A stretch of DNA of 64,000 nt, taken from positions 22,497 through 86,496 of the forward strand of contig DAOTGJ010000010.1 in assembly GCA_035447065.1 (NCBI GenBank), written 5' to 3'. This DNA is from CALEMW01 sp035447065 (GTDB lineage Bacteria; Krumholzibacteriota; Krumholzibacteriia; LZORAL124-64-63). Every line of letters begins with the position of its first letter. Position 1 is the stretch's first letter. Both the position numbers and the translations under genes were made by a program. Positions 33,619 through 41,668 of the stretch are shown piece by piece. Under the pieces are notes generated by a model that saw only the letters and a list, made by a program, of their open reading frames with translations, ran no database searches and was not told the DNA's origin.

Positions 33619-33646
33619 GGGCGGCGCGGCTCCTGGACCGCGCCGC
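33619..33646 (-). other. Stable hairpin upstream of the PKD protease gene
   Basis: GGCGGCGCGG / CCGCGCCGCC, 10-bp perfect stem, 8-nt loop, about 50 bp upstream of the protease start codon. An AT-rich stretch (33678-33692) further upstream may hold the promoter, which would put this hairpin in the 5' leader. Confidence 0.45.
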
Positions 33647-33728
33647 CGGGATCAGGCAGGCTAGCATTCGCGGGCGATGAAAAACAAATGTGAATGGCGG
33701 GACAGGATCGGAGTCCGAACGAACAGCG

Positions 33729-35177
33729 TCAGTCCTGCTCGACCGGAGGCGGCGGCGCCTGGGGCTCCACCATGAGGCTCTGGTGGCGCAGGGTGGCCGC
33801 CAGTCCCGGCGGGGCCTTGCGCGGCTTGCGCACGTAGCGGCGCGGCGTGTAGAGCACGGGCGCCAGGCCGCTGGTGCGCGCCTTGGAGAACCAGGCGGCG
33901 ATGGACGCGGCGCGGGCGAGGACGGCCTTGGGCACGTCTTCGGGGCGGCCGCCGGTGCGCAGGATCACGTGGCTGCCGGGGATGCCCTGGGCGTGGAACC
34001 AGAGGTCCGCCGGGTGACTGGCGCGGTGGGTGAGCTCGTCGTTCTCCTTGTCGCTGCGGCCCACCCAGACCTCCCAGCGGCCGTCCAGCAGGTAGCGGCG
34101 GAAGGGTTGCGCGGGGCCGGGGGCGGGCACGCGGTCGCCCTTGCGGTCGCGGGCGGGCAGCAGGTCCGCGTGGGCGTCGCGCCAGGCGAGCAGGGCGGCG
34201 AGGGCTTCGGCGTCGGCGCCGGTCACGGCCTGCAGCTCGATCTGGGCCCGGCCTACGGCATCGCGGCGGACCCGTGCCTCCTCCAGCCGCGCGGCGATGG
34301 TCGCGCGGCCGCGTTCGGCCTTCCGCGCCTTCTTGAAGCAGGCCTCCATGTTGGCGTGGGGCGGCAGGCGCGGGTCCAGGGGGATGCGCAGGGGTTCGCC
34401 GGCGGCGTCGACCAGCTCCACGTCCGCCGCGCCTCGACGCAGCACGTGCAGATGGATGGCCAGGGTCTCGCCGCGGCGGCGCCAGAGGTCGCCGTCCTCG
34501 GCGGCGTCCAGGTCGCGGGCCAGGTTCACCACCAGGCGTGCGGCGGTGTCGGCGGCGCGGCGGAGGTCGTTCTCCAGACGTTGGTGGAGGTCCGCGGTCA
34601 GGCGGGCGGCCAGCAGCGGCGGGGCCTCGGCCCGGCCCAGGGCGGCCACGTCGCCGGGGTCGAGGGGGGGAGGCGCGAGGTCGCGCGGGGCGTCCAGCAC
34701 CGCGGGGTGCGGCGAGCCGTGGGCGGACCAGAGGCGTTCGCCCGCATCGCTCAGCAGGACCAGATTGCCGCGGGGGCCGAAGTGCTGGTGCAGCAGATGC
34801 ACCGGCGTGCCGTCGGGGCGGCGGAAGCCCAGGGCCAGGATGCGGTCCGCGGCGGGCACGCCCACGCGCTCCAGCACGGCGTCCAGCAGGATCGGCGCTG
34901 CGGTCAGGCGCTTCTGGGGTACGCGGTCCAGGGCGTCGAGGACGGCGGAGGGCGGGGCGGTCACGTCGTCCCAGCAGAGCGCGGCGCCGGGGCGGGCGGT
35001 CAGGAAAAGCTGCGCGGGAGGACCGGAGCCCTCCCGCGCGTCATCGTCCGTCAGGCTCAGCCGCAGCCAGGCCGGTCCGCCGCCCACGCGGTCGATCCGC
35101 AGGCCGCGGAACCGCAGCTCCCAGTCCCGGGCCAGGGCGACGAGCGCCTCATGATCGCGCCAGGGCAGGAGCGGCAC
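33729..35177 (-). CDS. NFACT-family protein (RqcH/fibronectin-binding-like, DUF814)
   Basis: 482 aa; GTG start at 35177, 9 bp after the stop of the beta-barrel gene, without a clear Shine-Dalgarno. NFACT-N (~1-170) includes 'LLHQHFGPRGNLVLLSDAGERLW'; a helical middle follows; NFACT-R/DUF814 (~360-470) is clear: 'GRSDKENDELTHRASHPADLWFHAQGIPGSHVIL', then 'VLYTPRRYVRKPRKAPPGL'. RqcH proteins bind obstructed 50S subunits and add C-terminal Ala tails to stalled peptides. This copy is shorter than B. subtilis RqcH (~570 aa), so a specialised NFACT protein is possible. Confidence 0.87.
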   Translation of the reverse strand: MPLLPWRDHEALVALARDWELRFRGLRIDRVGGGPAWLRLSLTDDDAREGSGPPAQLFLTARPGAALCWDDVTAPPSAVLDALDRVPQKRLTAAPILLDAVLERVGVPAADRILALGFRRPDGTPVHLLHQHFGPRGNLVLLSDAGERLWSAHGSPHPAVLDAPRDLAPPPLDPGDVAALGRAEAPPLLAARLTADLHQRLENDLRRAADTAARLVVNLARDLDAAEDGDLWRRRGETLAIHLHVLRRGAADVELVDAAGEPLRIPLDPRLPPHANMEACFKKARKAERGRATIAARLEEARVRRDAVGRAQIELQAVTGADAEALAALLAWRDAHADLLPARDRKGDRVPAPGPAQPFRRYLLDGRWEVWVGRSDKENDELTHRASHPADLWFHAQGIPGSHVILRTGGRPEDVPKAVLARAASIAAWFSKARTSGLAPVLYTPRRYVRKPRKAPPGLAATLRHQSLMVEPQAPPPPVEQD

Positions 35178-35186
35178 GCCGGCGGC

Positions 35187-35669
35187 CTAGAAGAAGGTCA
35201 GGCCGGCCAGGACCTTGAAGTCGTTGGCCCAGTCGGACAGGCCCAGCTTGAACTCCAGGCGCAGCTCCTGGCGGTCGTTGAGCATCTTCTTCACGCCGGC
35301 CACGCCGTTGATGACCAGCTTGGTCTCGTCGACGCTGGCGGAGAAGCCCTCGAACTCCAGGTCGTAGCTCAGCTTGTTGATGCCCAGCTCGCCGCCCACG
35401 TACGGCTTGAAGCCGCTCATGTCGGAGCTCAGGAAGGTGTACAGCAGGGCGGCGTTCACGGAGTAGATGGTCCAGTCGTCGCCGAAGCCCAGCTCCACGT
35501 TGGGCACGATCTTGGCCTCGGGGCTCAGGTCGTACACCTGCATGTGGGCGCCCAGCACGAGCTGGTCGGGCGAGGAGGCGATGCCGCCGCGCACGCCGAA
35601 CGGGTTGGCGCCGGCGACGGCGGTGGAGGCGGCGAGCAGGAGCATGAGAAGGACGGTCAGGCGCTTCAT
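35187..35669 (-). CDS. Small outer-membrane beta-barrel protein
   Basis: 160 aa; ATG at 35669 after AAGGGGAA. Signal peptide MKRLTVLLMLLLAASTAVAGA. The mature part alternates polar and aromatic residues in strand-like blocks ('WTIYSVNAALLYTFL', 'GFKPYVGGELGINKLSYDLEF', 'KLVINGVAGVKKML', 'ELRLEFKLGLSDW') and ends in an aromatic residue (LAGLTFF), as expected of a BAM substrate. About 8 strands fit an OmpA/OmpW/OmpX-like barrel. Role unknown. Followed closely by the NFACT gene, with which it may be cotranscribed. Confidence 0.8.
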   Translation of the reverse strand: MKRLTVLLMLLLAASTAVAGANPFGVRGGIASSPDQLVLGAHMQVYDLSPEAKIVPNVELGFGDDWTIYSVNAALLYTFLSSDMSGFKPYVGGELGINKLSYDLEFEGFSASVDETKLVINGVAGVKKMLNDRQELRLEFKLGLSDWANDFKVLAGLTFF

Positions 35670-35727
35670 GGCGTGATTCCCCTTTGTGTTGAACGTTCGG
35701 AACTGGGACCTGTGTCGCAAGGGATTG

Positions 35728-35756
35728 TTTCTACAGCCTGCCGCACGCCGCGTCAA
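35728..35756 (-). promoter_or_regulatory. Predicted promoter of the small beta-barrel gene
   Basis: Minus strand TTGACG, 17-bp spacer, TAGAAA. It is divergent from the yicC promoter at 35773, with only 16 bp between the two -35 boxes. Confidence 0.55.
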
Positions 35757-35772
35757 CCGTCCAGGATGGACC

Positions 35773-35801
35773 TTGCCCCCTCCGCGGCCGCTGCCTACAA
35801 T
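35773..35801 (+). promoter_or_regulatory. Predicted yicC-gmk promoter
   Basis: TTGCCC, 17-bp spacer, TACAAT; ATG of yicC 42 bp after the -10 box. Confidence 0.6.
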
Positions 35802-35843
35802 GGCGGCCACGTTGGTCCAGAAACCCCCAGAAACGAGGATTCC

Positions 35844-36725
35844 ATGCAGAGCATGACCGGGATCGGCATCGGCGAGGCCCTGGCCGGCGACACCCAGGTG
35901 ACCGTGGAGCTGAGGTCCGTCAACCACCGCTTCCTGGACGTGGCCATGAAGCTGCCCTCGGCGGTGGCGGGCTTCGAGATCGACGTGCGCAACGTGCTGA
36001 AGGAGCGCCTGCTGCGCGGCCGCGTGACCTGCGCCGTGAGCCTGGAGCGCGGGGGCGGGGAGGCCGCCGCGGCGGTGTCGCCCGCGGCCGTGGACCGGGC
36101 CCTGCGCACGGTGGAGCTCATCGCGGACCGGATCGAGGCCGCCGGCGCACCGCGGCCTGCGGTGACCGTGCAGGACGTGCTGGCGGTCCCGGACCTCTTC
36201 CGCGGCGAGGCGGCCGACGCCGACGCCGAGGCCCTGCGCGCCGCCCTGCTCCGGGCCCTGGAGGGCGCCTGCGACCGCCTGCTGGAGATGAAGCGCACCG
36301 AGGGCGCCGAGACCGCCAACGACCTGCGCAAGCGCCTGGATGCCGTGGCCACCCAGCTCGAGGTGGTCAAGGCCCGCGTGCCGGCCGCCCTGCAGGAGGC
36401 GCAGGCCAGGCTCACCGAGCGTCTGAACGCCCTGCTGGGCGAAAGCCTGGAGCCCCAGCGGCTGGCCCAGGAGGCGGCCATCCTGGTGGACAAGGGCAAC
36501 ATCAACGAGGAGTGCGAGCGCCTGGCCAGCCACCTGGAGCAGACCCGCGCTGCCCTGGCCGAGGGCGGGGCGGTGGCCAAGCGCCTCAACTTCCTGCTGC
36601 AGGAGATGCACCGGGAGGTCAACACCATGGGCTCCAAGACCCAGACCATGGACATCACCAACGCCGTGATCGCCATGAAGGAAGAGGTCGAGTCCATGCG
36701 CGAGCAGGTCATGAATCTGGAGTAG
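35844..36725 (+). CDS. yicC: YicC-family endoribonuclease
   Basis: 293 aa. The start 'MQSMTGIGIGEA' and 'VELRSVNHRFLDVAMKLPS' is the family hallmark, and the C-terminal DUF1732 block 'ERLASHLEQTRAAL...GKRLNFLLQEMHREVNTMGSK' (here AKRLNFLLQEM) is intact, ending in '...MREQVMNLE'. YicC proteins are RNases linked to sRNA turnover in E. coli. Followed 6 bp later by gmk, the usual order. Confidence 0.95.
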   Translation: MQSMTGIGIGEALAGDTQVTVELRSVNHRFLDVAMKLPSAVAGFEIDVRNVLKERLLRGRVTCAVSLERGGGEAAAAVSPAAVDRALRTVELIADRIEAAGAPRPAVTVQDVLAVPDLFRGEAADADAEALRAALLRALEGACDRLLEMKRTEGAETANDLRKRLDAVATQLEVVKARVPAALQEAQARLTERLNALLGESLEPQRLAQEAAILVDKGNINEECERLASHLEQTRAALAEGGAVAKRLNFLLQEMHREVNTMGSKTQTMDITNAVIAMKEEVESMREQVMNLE

Positions 36726-36731
36726 AGCGCC

Positions 36732-37331
36732 ATGCTGGTCCTGATCTCCGGCCCCAGCGGCGCCGGCAAGAGCACCCTGGTCCACCGTCTGCTGGCCGAC
36801 GTGGAGGCCCTGGAGTTCTCCGTGTCCACCACCACGCGGCCCATCCGCCCCGGCGAGACCGAGGGCGTGGACTACCATTTCGTGGACGACGCCGAGTTCG
36901 ACCGCCTGCTCGCCGCCGACGCCTTCATCGAGTGGGCCCACGTCCACGACCGCCGCTACGGCACCCGCCGCGACCACGTGCAGGCCATGATCGACGCCGG
37001 CCGCATCCCCCTGCTGGACCTGGACGTGCAGGGCGGCAAGAACGTCATCGACCTGATGGGCGACGGCCTGGTCTCCATCTTCCTTTTCCCACCGTCCTGG
37101 GAAGAGCTGGAGCGCCGCCTGCGCGGCCGCGGCACCGACGCCGACGAGGTCATCGCCACGCGCCTGCGCAACGCCCGCTGGGAGGTGGGCTACGCCGAGC
37201 ACTACCGCTACTGGCTGGTGAACGACGATGTGGCCGCCGCCGCCGACCGCTTCCGCGCCATCCTGACCGCCGAGGCCTGCCGCCGGGAACGCGCGGCGAA
37301 CCCCCTGCCGCCCACCTCTGCGCAGACGTAA
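36732..37331 (+). CDS. gmk: Guanylate kinase
   Basis: 199 aa. ATP-dependent phosphorylation of GMP to GDP. P-loop 'LISGPSGAGKSTLVHRLL', GMP-binding 'FSVSTTTRPIRPGETEGVDYHFV' and 'LLDLDVQGGKNVIDL', and the LID arginines in 'ERRLRGRGTDADEVIATRLRNARWEVGYAEHYRYWLVND' are all in place. Length is normal. In most genomes rpoZ follows gmk directly; here the TAXI/TRAP module separates them. Confidence 0.98.
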   Translation: MLVLISGPSGAGKSTLVHRLLADVEALEFSVSTTTRPIRPGETEGVDYHFVDDAEFDRLLAADAFIEWAHVHDRRYGTRRDHVQAMIDAGRIPLLDLDVQGGKNVIDLMGDGLVSIFLFPPSWEELERRLRGRGTDADEVIATRLRNARWEVGYAEHYRYWLVNDDVAAAADRFRAILTAEACRRERAANPLPPTSAQT

Positions 37332-37562
37332 TTTTGCGAATGACAATGAATTGAAAGATGCGAAGATTGTTAATTTAGGCCTTGTGAAAAATGTCCTCGC
37401 TTGTGCAGGGTCTTGCCTCGAGAACGCTGGTCGCCGCGGAGAGTACGTCGAGACTCGAATCGGACCTGGACTCGAGAGCTCGCCCCCGCCTCTCCCGGCA
37501 TCCCCCCGCCGCCCGCGGCCGCAACGGCCCCGCGGGCCCTGGACTCGAAAGGGAGAGGACCC
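37332..37562 (+). promoter_or_regulatory. 231-nt leader of the TAXI transporter gene with anti-Shine-Dalgarno
   Basis: No gene here. The first ~65 nt are AT-rich (37331-37395) and probably hold the promoter (weak candidate TTGAAA at 37351, 17 bp, TTTAGG). Downstream are an 11-bp direct repeat CCTGGACTCGA (37465-37475 and 37538-37548), a hairpin GCCCGCG/CGCGGGC (37511-37517 with 37531-37537), and CCTCTCCC at 37489-37496, which is exactly complementary to the Shine-Dalgarno GGGAGAGG at 37551-37558. The layout suggests translational control by RNA folding. Confidence 0.5.
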
Positions 37563-38549
37563 ATGAAACGATCCCGGTTCATCCGCGCCGCCCTGCTGAC
37601 CGCCGCCGTCGTGATCGGACTCACAGGTTACGGCGTCGCCAAGGACCGCCTGGCCTTCTCGGGCGGCCCCGAGGGCGGCACCTTCCAGTACTTCTCCAAC
37701 GGCATGTCCAGCTACCTGTCGCGCAACGTGGCGGACCTGGAGGTCTCCAACATGGCCTCGGCCGGCTCGCTGGAGAACCTGCGCCGGGTGAACTCGGGCG
37801 AGGTGGACTTCGGCATCGTCTACTCGGGCGACACCTACCTGGGCCGCAACGGCCGCCTGACCCAGGACGAGAACCAGTACACCAACGTGCAGGCCCTGGC
37901 CTACCTGTACGGCGCCCCCGCGCACCTGATCACGCTGAAGAAGCACGGCATCACGAGCGTGACCGACCTCAAGGGCAAGCGCGTGGCCGTGGGCGGCGCC
38001 GGTTCGGGCGCCGCGGGCGCCGCGCAGCGCTACTTCACCAGCCTGGGCCTCTGGGACGACATGAAGGTGGAGTTCCTGGGCTACAGCAAGGCCGCCGAGG
38101 CCCTGGGCGACGGCCTGATCGACGCCTTCTGGGTCTTCGCCGGCTTCCCCAACAGCTCGGTGATCCAGGCCGCTGCCAGCAACGACATCGTGCTGATCGA
38201 CGTGGTGAAGGGCGCCGAGGGCTCCAGCTTCTTCGCGGACTACCCCTTCTACACCCCCGTGACCATCCCCGCCGGCACCTACAGCGGCGTGGACTACGAC
38301 GTGGCCTCCTTCCAGGACTCCGCCCTCTGGGTGGCCGGCGCCCACGTGAAGCCCGCCGTGGTGGAGGAGTGCCTGGGCCAGATCTTCAGCAAGGAGGGCC
38401 TGGCCTTCATGGTGAAGGTGAAGAGCACGGCCAAGTCCATGAGCGTGCAGGGCGCCCTGCAGGGCGTGGTGACGCCGATCCACGCCGGCGCCGAGACCTT
38501 CTGGAAGGCCCAGGGCCTGGAGATCTCCGCCGCCCAGTCGGCGCGCTGA
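37563..38549 (+). CDS. TAXI-family TRAP transporter solute-binding protein
   Basis: 328 aa; ATG at 37563 after GGGAGAGG. Signal peptide ends near 'GYGVAKD'. The TAXI pattern is clear: 'LAFSGGPEGGTFQYFSNGMSSYL', 'VSNMASAGSLENLRRVNSGEVDFGIVYSGDTY', 'DLKGKRVAVGGAGSGAAGAAQRYF', 'YSKAAEALGDGLIDAFWVFAGFPNSSV'. It binds a substrate in the periplasm (C4-dicarboxylates, glutamate or related acids in known cases) and hands it to the fused permease encoded next. The ligand cannot be told from sequence. Confidence 0.94.
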   Translation: MKRSRFIRAALLTAAVVIGLTGYGVAKDRLAFSGGPEGGTFQYFSNGMSSYLSRNVADLEVSNMASAGSLENLRRVNSGEVDFGIVYSGDTYLGRNGRLTQDENQYTNVQALAYLYGAPAHLITLKKHGITSVTDLKGKRVAVGGAGSGAAGAAQRYFTSLGLWDDMKVEFLGYSKAAEALGDGLIDAFWVFAGFPNSSVIQAAASNDIVLIDVVKGAEGSSFFADYPFYTPVTIPAGTYSGVDYDVASFQDSALWVAGAHVKPAVVEECLGQIFSKEGLAFMVKVKSTAKSMSVQGALQGVVTPIHAGAETFWKAQGLEISAAQSAR

Positions 38550-38626
38550 CCCGCAACCGATCCGCGCGGGCGGCCTTCCCGAGGGGAGGCCGCCCCCGGC
38601 GCCCCTGAACATCCCCGGGAGACGTG

Positions 38627-41014
38627 ATGGCCCAGGACACGACCACCCCGCCGGTGGACATCGACCAGAACGAGCAGCTGCAGGACCTCATCGAGAAGGA
38701 CGCCAAGACCACGCGTCTGCTCGGCGGCGGCTGGAAGTGGATCGCCGCCCTGCTCTGCGCCTTCATGGTGCTCTTCTACTTCTACACGGCGGGCGTGGCC
38801 TCGGTGGCCACCCAGTTCCACCGCGGCGTCTACGTGCTGCTGACCGTGGTGCTGATCTTCCTGTTCTATCCCGCCGGCAACCGCTGGGTGCACTGGCCCC
38901 TGAGCTTCCTCACGGCGGGGCTGGTCTCGGCCACGGCGGCCATGCGGTTCTTCTTCGCTTCGCCCGCCGAGTTCCACGCCTGGCTGCTGCGCGCCGGCGG
39001 GGAGGGCTCCGTGGCGGATCTCTGGCCGCTGCTGCTGGCCACGCTGGGCCTGGGCGTGGGCATCCAGATCCTGGACCGCAGGCTGGCCCTGTGGAAGCCG
39101 GGACAGCCGGTGCTCTCGGACGTGCTGCTGGCGGTGTTCGGAGGCGGCACGGTGATCTACTGGATCACGCAGTTCGAGTCGCTCAACTACCGCGCCGGCG
39201 CCGAGAACGACCTGGACGCCATGATCAGCGTGGTGGGCATCCTGCTGTCGCTGGAGCTGTGCCGGCGCGTGCTGGGCTGGGCCATGACCATGATCGGCGT
39301 GGGCATGCTGGCCTACGCGTACTTCGGGCCGCACCTGCCGGACATCATCGCCCACCGCGGGTTCGGCGTGGAGCGCCTGTGCACCAGCCTGTTCCTGACC
39401 ACAAACGGCGTCTTCGGCGTGATGGCCAACGTGCTGGCCACCTACGTGATCCTGTTCATCTTCTTCGGGGCGTTCCTGCAGAAGTCGGGGGCGGGGCGCT
39501 TCTTCATCGACCTGCCCATGGCCCTGGCGGGCAAGTCGGCGGGCGGACCGGCCAAGGTGGCCGTGATGGCGTCGGCCCTGTTCGGGTCCGTGTCCGGCAG
39601 CGCCATCGCCAACACGGTGAGCACGGGCGCGTTCACCATCCCGCTGATGAAGCGGGCGGGCTTCCGGCCCCACGTGGCCGGGGCCATCGAGCCGGCGGCC
39701 TCCATCGGCGGCATGTTCATGCCGCCCATCATGGGCGCGGGCGGCTTCCTCATGGCGGAGCTGACCGAGACGCCCTATGCCCACATCATGGCCATCGCCA
39801 TCATCCCGGCCCTGCTCTACTTCTTCTCCGTGTTCATGATGATCCACTTCGAGGCCAAGAAGCAGAAGATCGAGGGGATCCGCGAGGCGGACGCGCCCCA
39901 CTGGACGCGGGTGCTCAAGGAGCAGTGGTACTACGCCATGCCCCTGGTGATCATCACGGTGCTGATGATCATCGGCAAGTCGCCGGGCTACTCGGCCTTC
40001 TGGGCCACGCTGAGCTGCATCGGCGTGAGCTGGGTGCGCAAGGACACGCGCATGGGCCCGCGGGAGATCTGGGACGCCATCCAGACCGGCGCCGTGAACA
40101 CGCTGATCATCGGCGCCACCATCGGCGTGATCGGGATCATCGTGGGGACCATCTCGCTGACCGGCATCGGCCTGAAGTTCTCGGACATCATCATCTCCCT
40201 GGCCAGCGGCAACCTGCTGGCGGCCATCCTGCTGGTGGGCCTGGCCTCGCTGGTGCTGGGCATGGGCGTGCCCGTGACCGCGGCCTACCTGATCACCGCC
40301 GTGCTGGCGGTGCCGCCGCTGACGGAGATGGGCGTGGTGCTCATCGCCGCCCACATGATCGTGTACTGGTTCAGCCAGGACTCCAATATCACGCCGCCGG
40401 TGTGCGTGGCGGCCTACGCCGGCGCGGCCATCGCCGGCTCGGATCCCTGGAAGACCGGCTGGACGTCGTTCAAGTTCGCCAAGCTGCTCTACGTGATGCC
40501 GCTGCTCTTCGCCTTCACGCCGTCCATCCTCTTCGAGGGCAAGGCCATCAAGGCGCCCCAGTTCCAGGACGAGCTCATGGGCGCCATGGTCATGGACGTG
40601 ATGGTGACCGACGGCACGGCCGTGGCCAAGGGCGACACCGTGGCCACGGTGCTGGACGGCGACCACGTGGTGGCCATCACGGCCAAGCGGGACGGCTTCA
40701 TCAAGGAGCTGCTCATCACCGGCGGCTCGTTCATCGACGGCGGCATCCCCGTGGCCGAGACCCGCGCCAAGCCGAGACAGATTTTCTCCTCGGTGTTTTC
40801 GGCGATCCTGGGTACCATCGCCTTCTCGGCGCTGACCATGGGCTACCTGCTCCGCAAGACCAACCTGCTGGAGTGGATCGTCCTGGCCGCCGCCACCCTG
40901 CTGCTCTACTGGCCGGGCTTCGTGACCGACGGCGCGGGCCTCCTGCTCGTGACCCTGGTCTACATGAGCCAGAAGTGGCGCGACAAACGGGACCTGACCC
41001 CGGCGCCGGCCTGA
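38627..41014 (+). CDS. TRAP transporter fused permease (DctQM type) with an inserted lipoyl-like domain
   Basis: 795 aa; ATG at 38627 (an in-frame GTG at 38624 would add one residue). About 17-18 membrane helices: a small-subunit (Q) part to ~200, then the large M subunit with 'GSVSGSAIANTVSTGAFTIPLMKRAGF', 'AGAIEPAASIGGMFMPPIMGAGGFLMAE' and 'GMGVPVTAAYLITAVLAVPPL', all typical of TAXI-linked fused permeases. Residues ~650-712, between the last helices, form a soluble barrel-sandwich unit: 'MGAMVMDVMVTDGTAVAKGDTV', then 'AITAKRDGFIKELLITGGSFIDGGIPVAET'. This is the biotinyl/lipoyl fold pattern without the acceptor lysine. I do not know this insertion from other TRAP permeases. Confidence 0.93.
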   Translation: MAQDTTTPPVDIDQNEQLQDLIEKDAKTTRLLGGGWKWIAALLCAFMVLFYFYTAGVASVATQFHRGVYVLLTVVLIFLFYPAGNRWVHWPLSFLTAGLVSATAAMRFFFASPAEFHAWLLRAGGEGSVADLWPLLLATLGLGVGIQILDRRLALWKPGQPVLSDVLLAVFGGGTVIYWITQFESLNYRAGAENDLDAMISVVGILLSLELCRRVLGWAMTMIGVGMLAYAYFGPHLPDIIAHRGFGVERLCTSLFLTTNGVFGVMANVLATYVILFIFFGAFLQKSGAGRFFIDLPMALAGKSAGGPAKVAVMASALFGSVSGSAIANTVSTGAFTIPLMKRAGFRPHVAGAIEPAASIGGMFMPPIMGAGGFLMAELTETPYAHIMAIAIIPALLYFFSVFMMIHFEAKKQKIEGIREADAPHWTRVLKEQWYYAMPLVIITVLMIIGKSPGYSAFWATLSCIGVSWVRKDTRMGPREIWDAIQTGAVNTLIIGATIGVIGIIVGTISLTGIGLKFSDIIISLASGNLLAAILLVGLASLVLGMGVPVTAAYLITAVLAVPPLTEMGVVLIAAHMIVYWFSQDSNITPPVCVAAYAGAAIAGSDPWKTGWTSFKFAKLLYVMPLLFAFTPSILFEGKAIKAPQFQDELMGAMVMDVMVTDGTAVAKGDTVATVLDGDHVVAITAKRDGFIKELLITGGSFIDGGIPVAETRAKPRQIFSSVFSAILGTIAFSALTMGYLLRKTNLLEWIVLAAATLLLYWPGFVTDGAGLLLVTLVYMSQKWRDKRDLTPAPA

Positions 41015-41043
41015 GCCGGCACCCGCACGGAGGACGCGAGGCC

Positions 41044-41526
41044 ATGATTCCGCAGATCCGCAAGATCCTCTTCTGCACGCAGATGGGCCCCTCGTCCGGC
41101 CTCATCCTGCGCCACGCCTGCTCCATCGCCCGCTGCCACGACGCCAAGATCACGGTGCTGCACGTGCACTCCGTGATCACCGACACCCAGGAGGGCGTGG
41201 TGGAGAGCTACGTGGGCAAGGGCAAGCTCCACGACGCCGTGGCCCACGACGAGGTCCAGGAGGCCGAGACCCTCCACGGCATCATCGAGGAGTTCTTCAG
41301 CCGGGAGATCGGCGCGGAGGCCTGGCGCGAGGTGGTGGGCGAGGTGGTCATCGCGAAGGGCCGGGCGCGGGAGCAGATCCTGAAGCACATCGAAGAGGTG
41401 AACGCCGACATCGTGGTCATGGGCGGTCACCGTCGCGGCCTGATGGACATGCTGCTGGGCTCCACGACCCAGCAGGTCATCGAACGTTCGAAGGTGCCGG
41501 TGCTGGTGGTGCCGGTGCCCTCCTGA
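41044..41526 (+). CDS. Universal stress protein (UspA family)
   Basis: 160 aa, 29 bp after the TRAP permease, GGAGG upstream. UspA fold: 'IRKILFCTQMGPSSGLILRHACSIA' and the ATP-loop region 'ADIVVMGGHRRGLMDMLLGSTTQQVIERSKVPVLVVP'. The usual G-x2-G-x9-G(S/T) nucleotide motif has Arg in place of the second Gly, so ATP binding is uncertain. TRAP operons often carry a UspA protein (TeaD in the ectoine system), where it modulates transport. That role is the best guess here. Confidence 0.92.
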   Translation: MIPQIRKILFCTQMGPSSGLILRHACSIARCHDAKITVLHVHSVITDTQEGVVESYVGKGKLHDAVAHDEVQEAETLHGIIEEFFSREIGAEAWREVVGEVVIAKGRAREQILKHIEEVNADIVVMGGHRRGLMDMLLGSTTQQVIERSKVPVLVVPVPS

Positions 41527-41668
41527 TTCGCGGACCCACGAGGAAGGGAGGACACGCGTCGGCCTGTCGTGAAGCTTGCCGACGGCGCGGGATCGGTCCG
41601 CGGGACCACCGAGATTCCGATGCCGAGTAGGATGAGAGTCGAGCCCCTGAATCCCAAGGAGGACCCCC

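Noticed and set aside
37331..37395. AT-rich left edge of the TRAP module as an attachment site
   Set aside because: No matching repeat at the right edge near 42840 and no integrase nearby.
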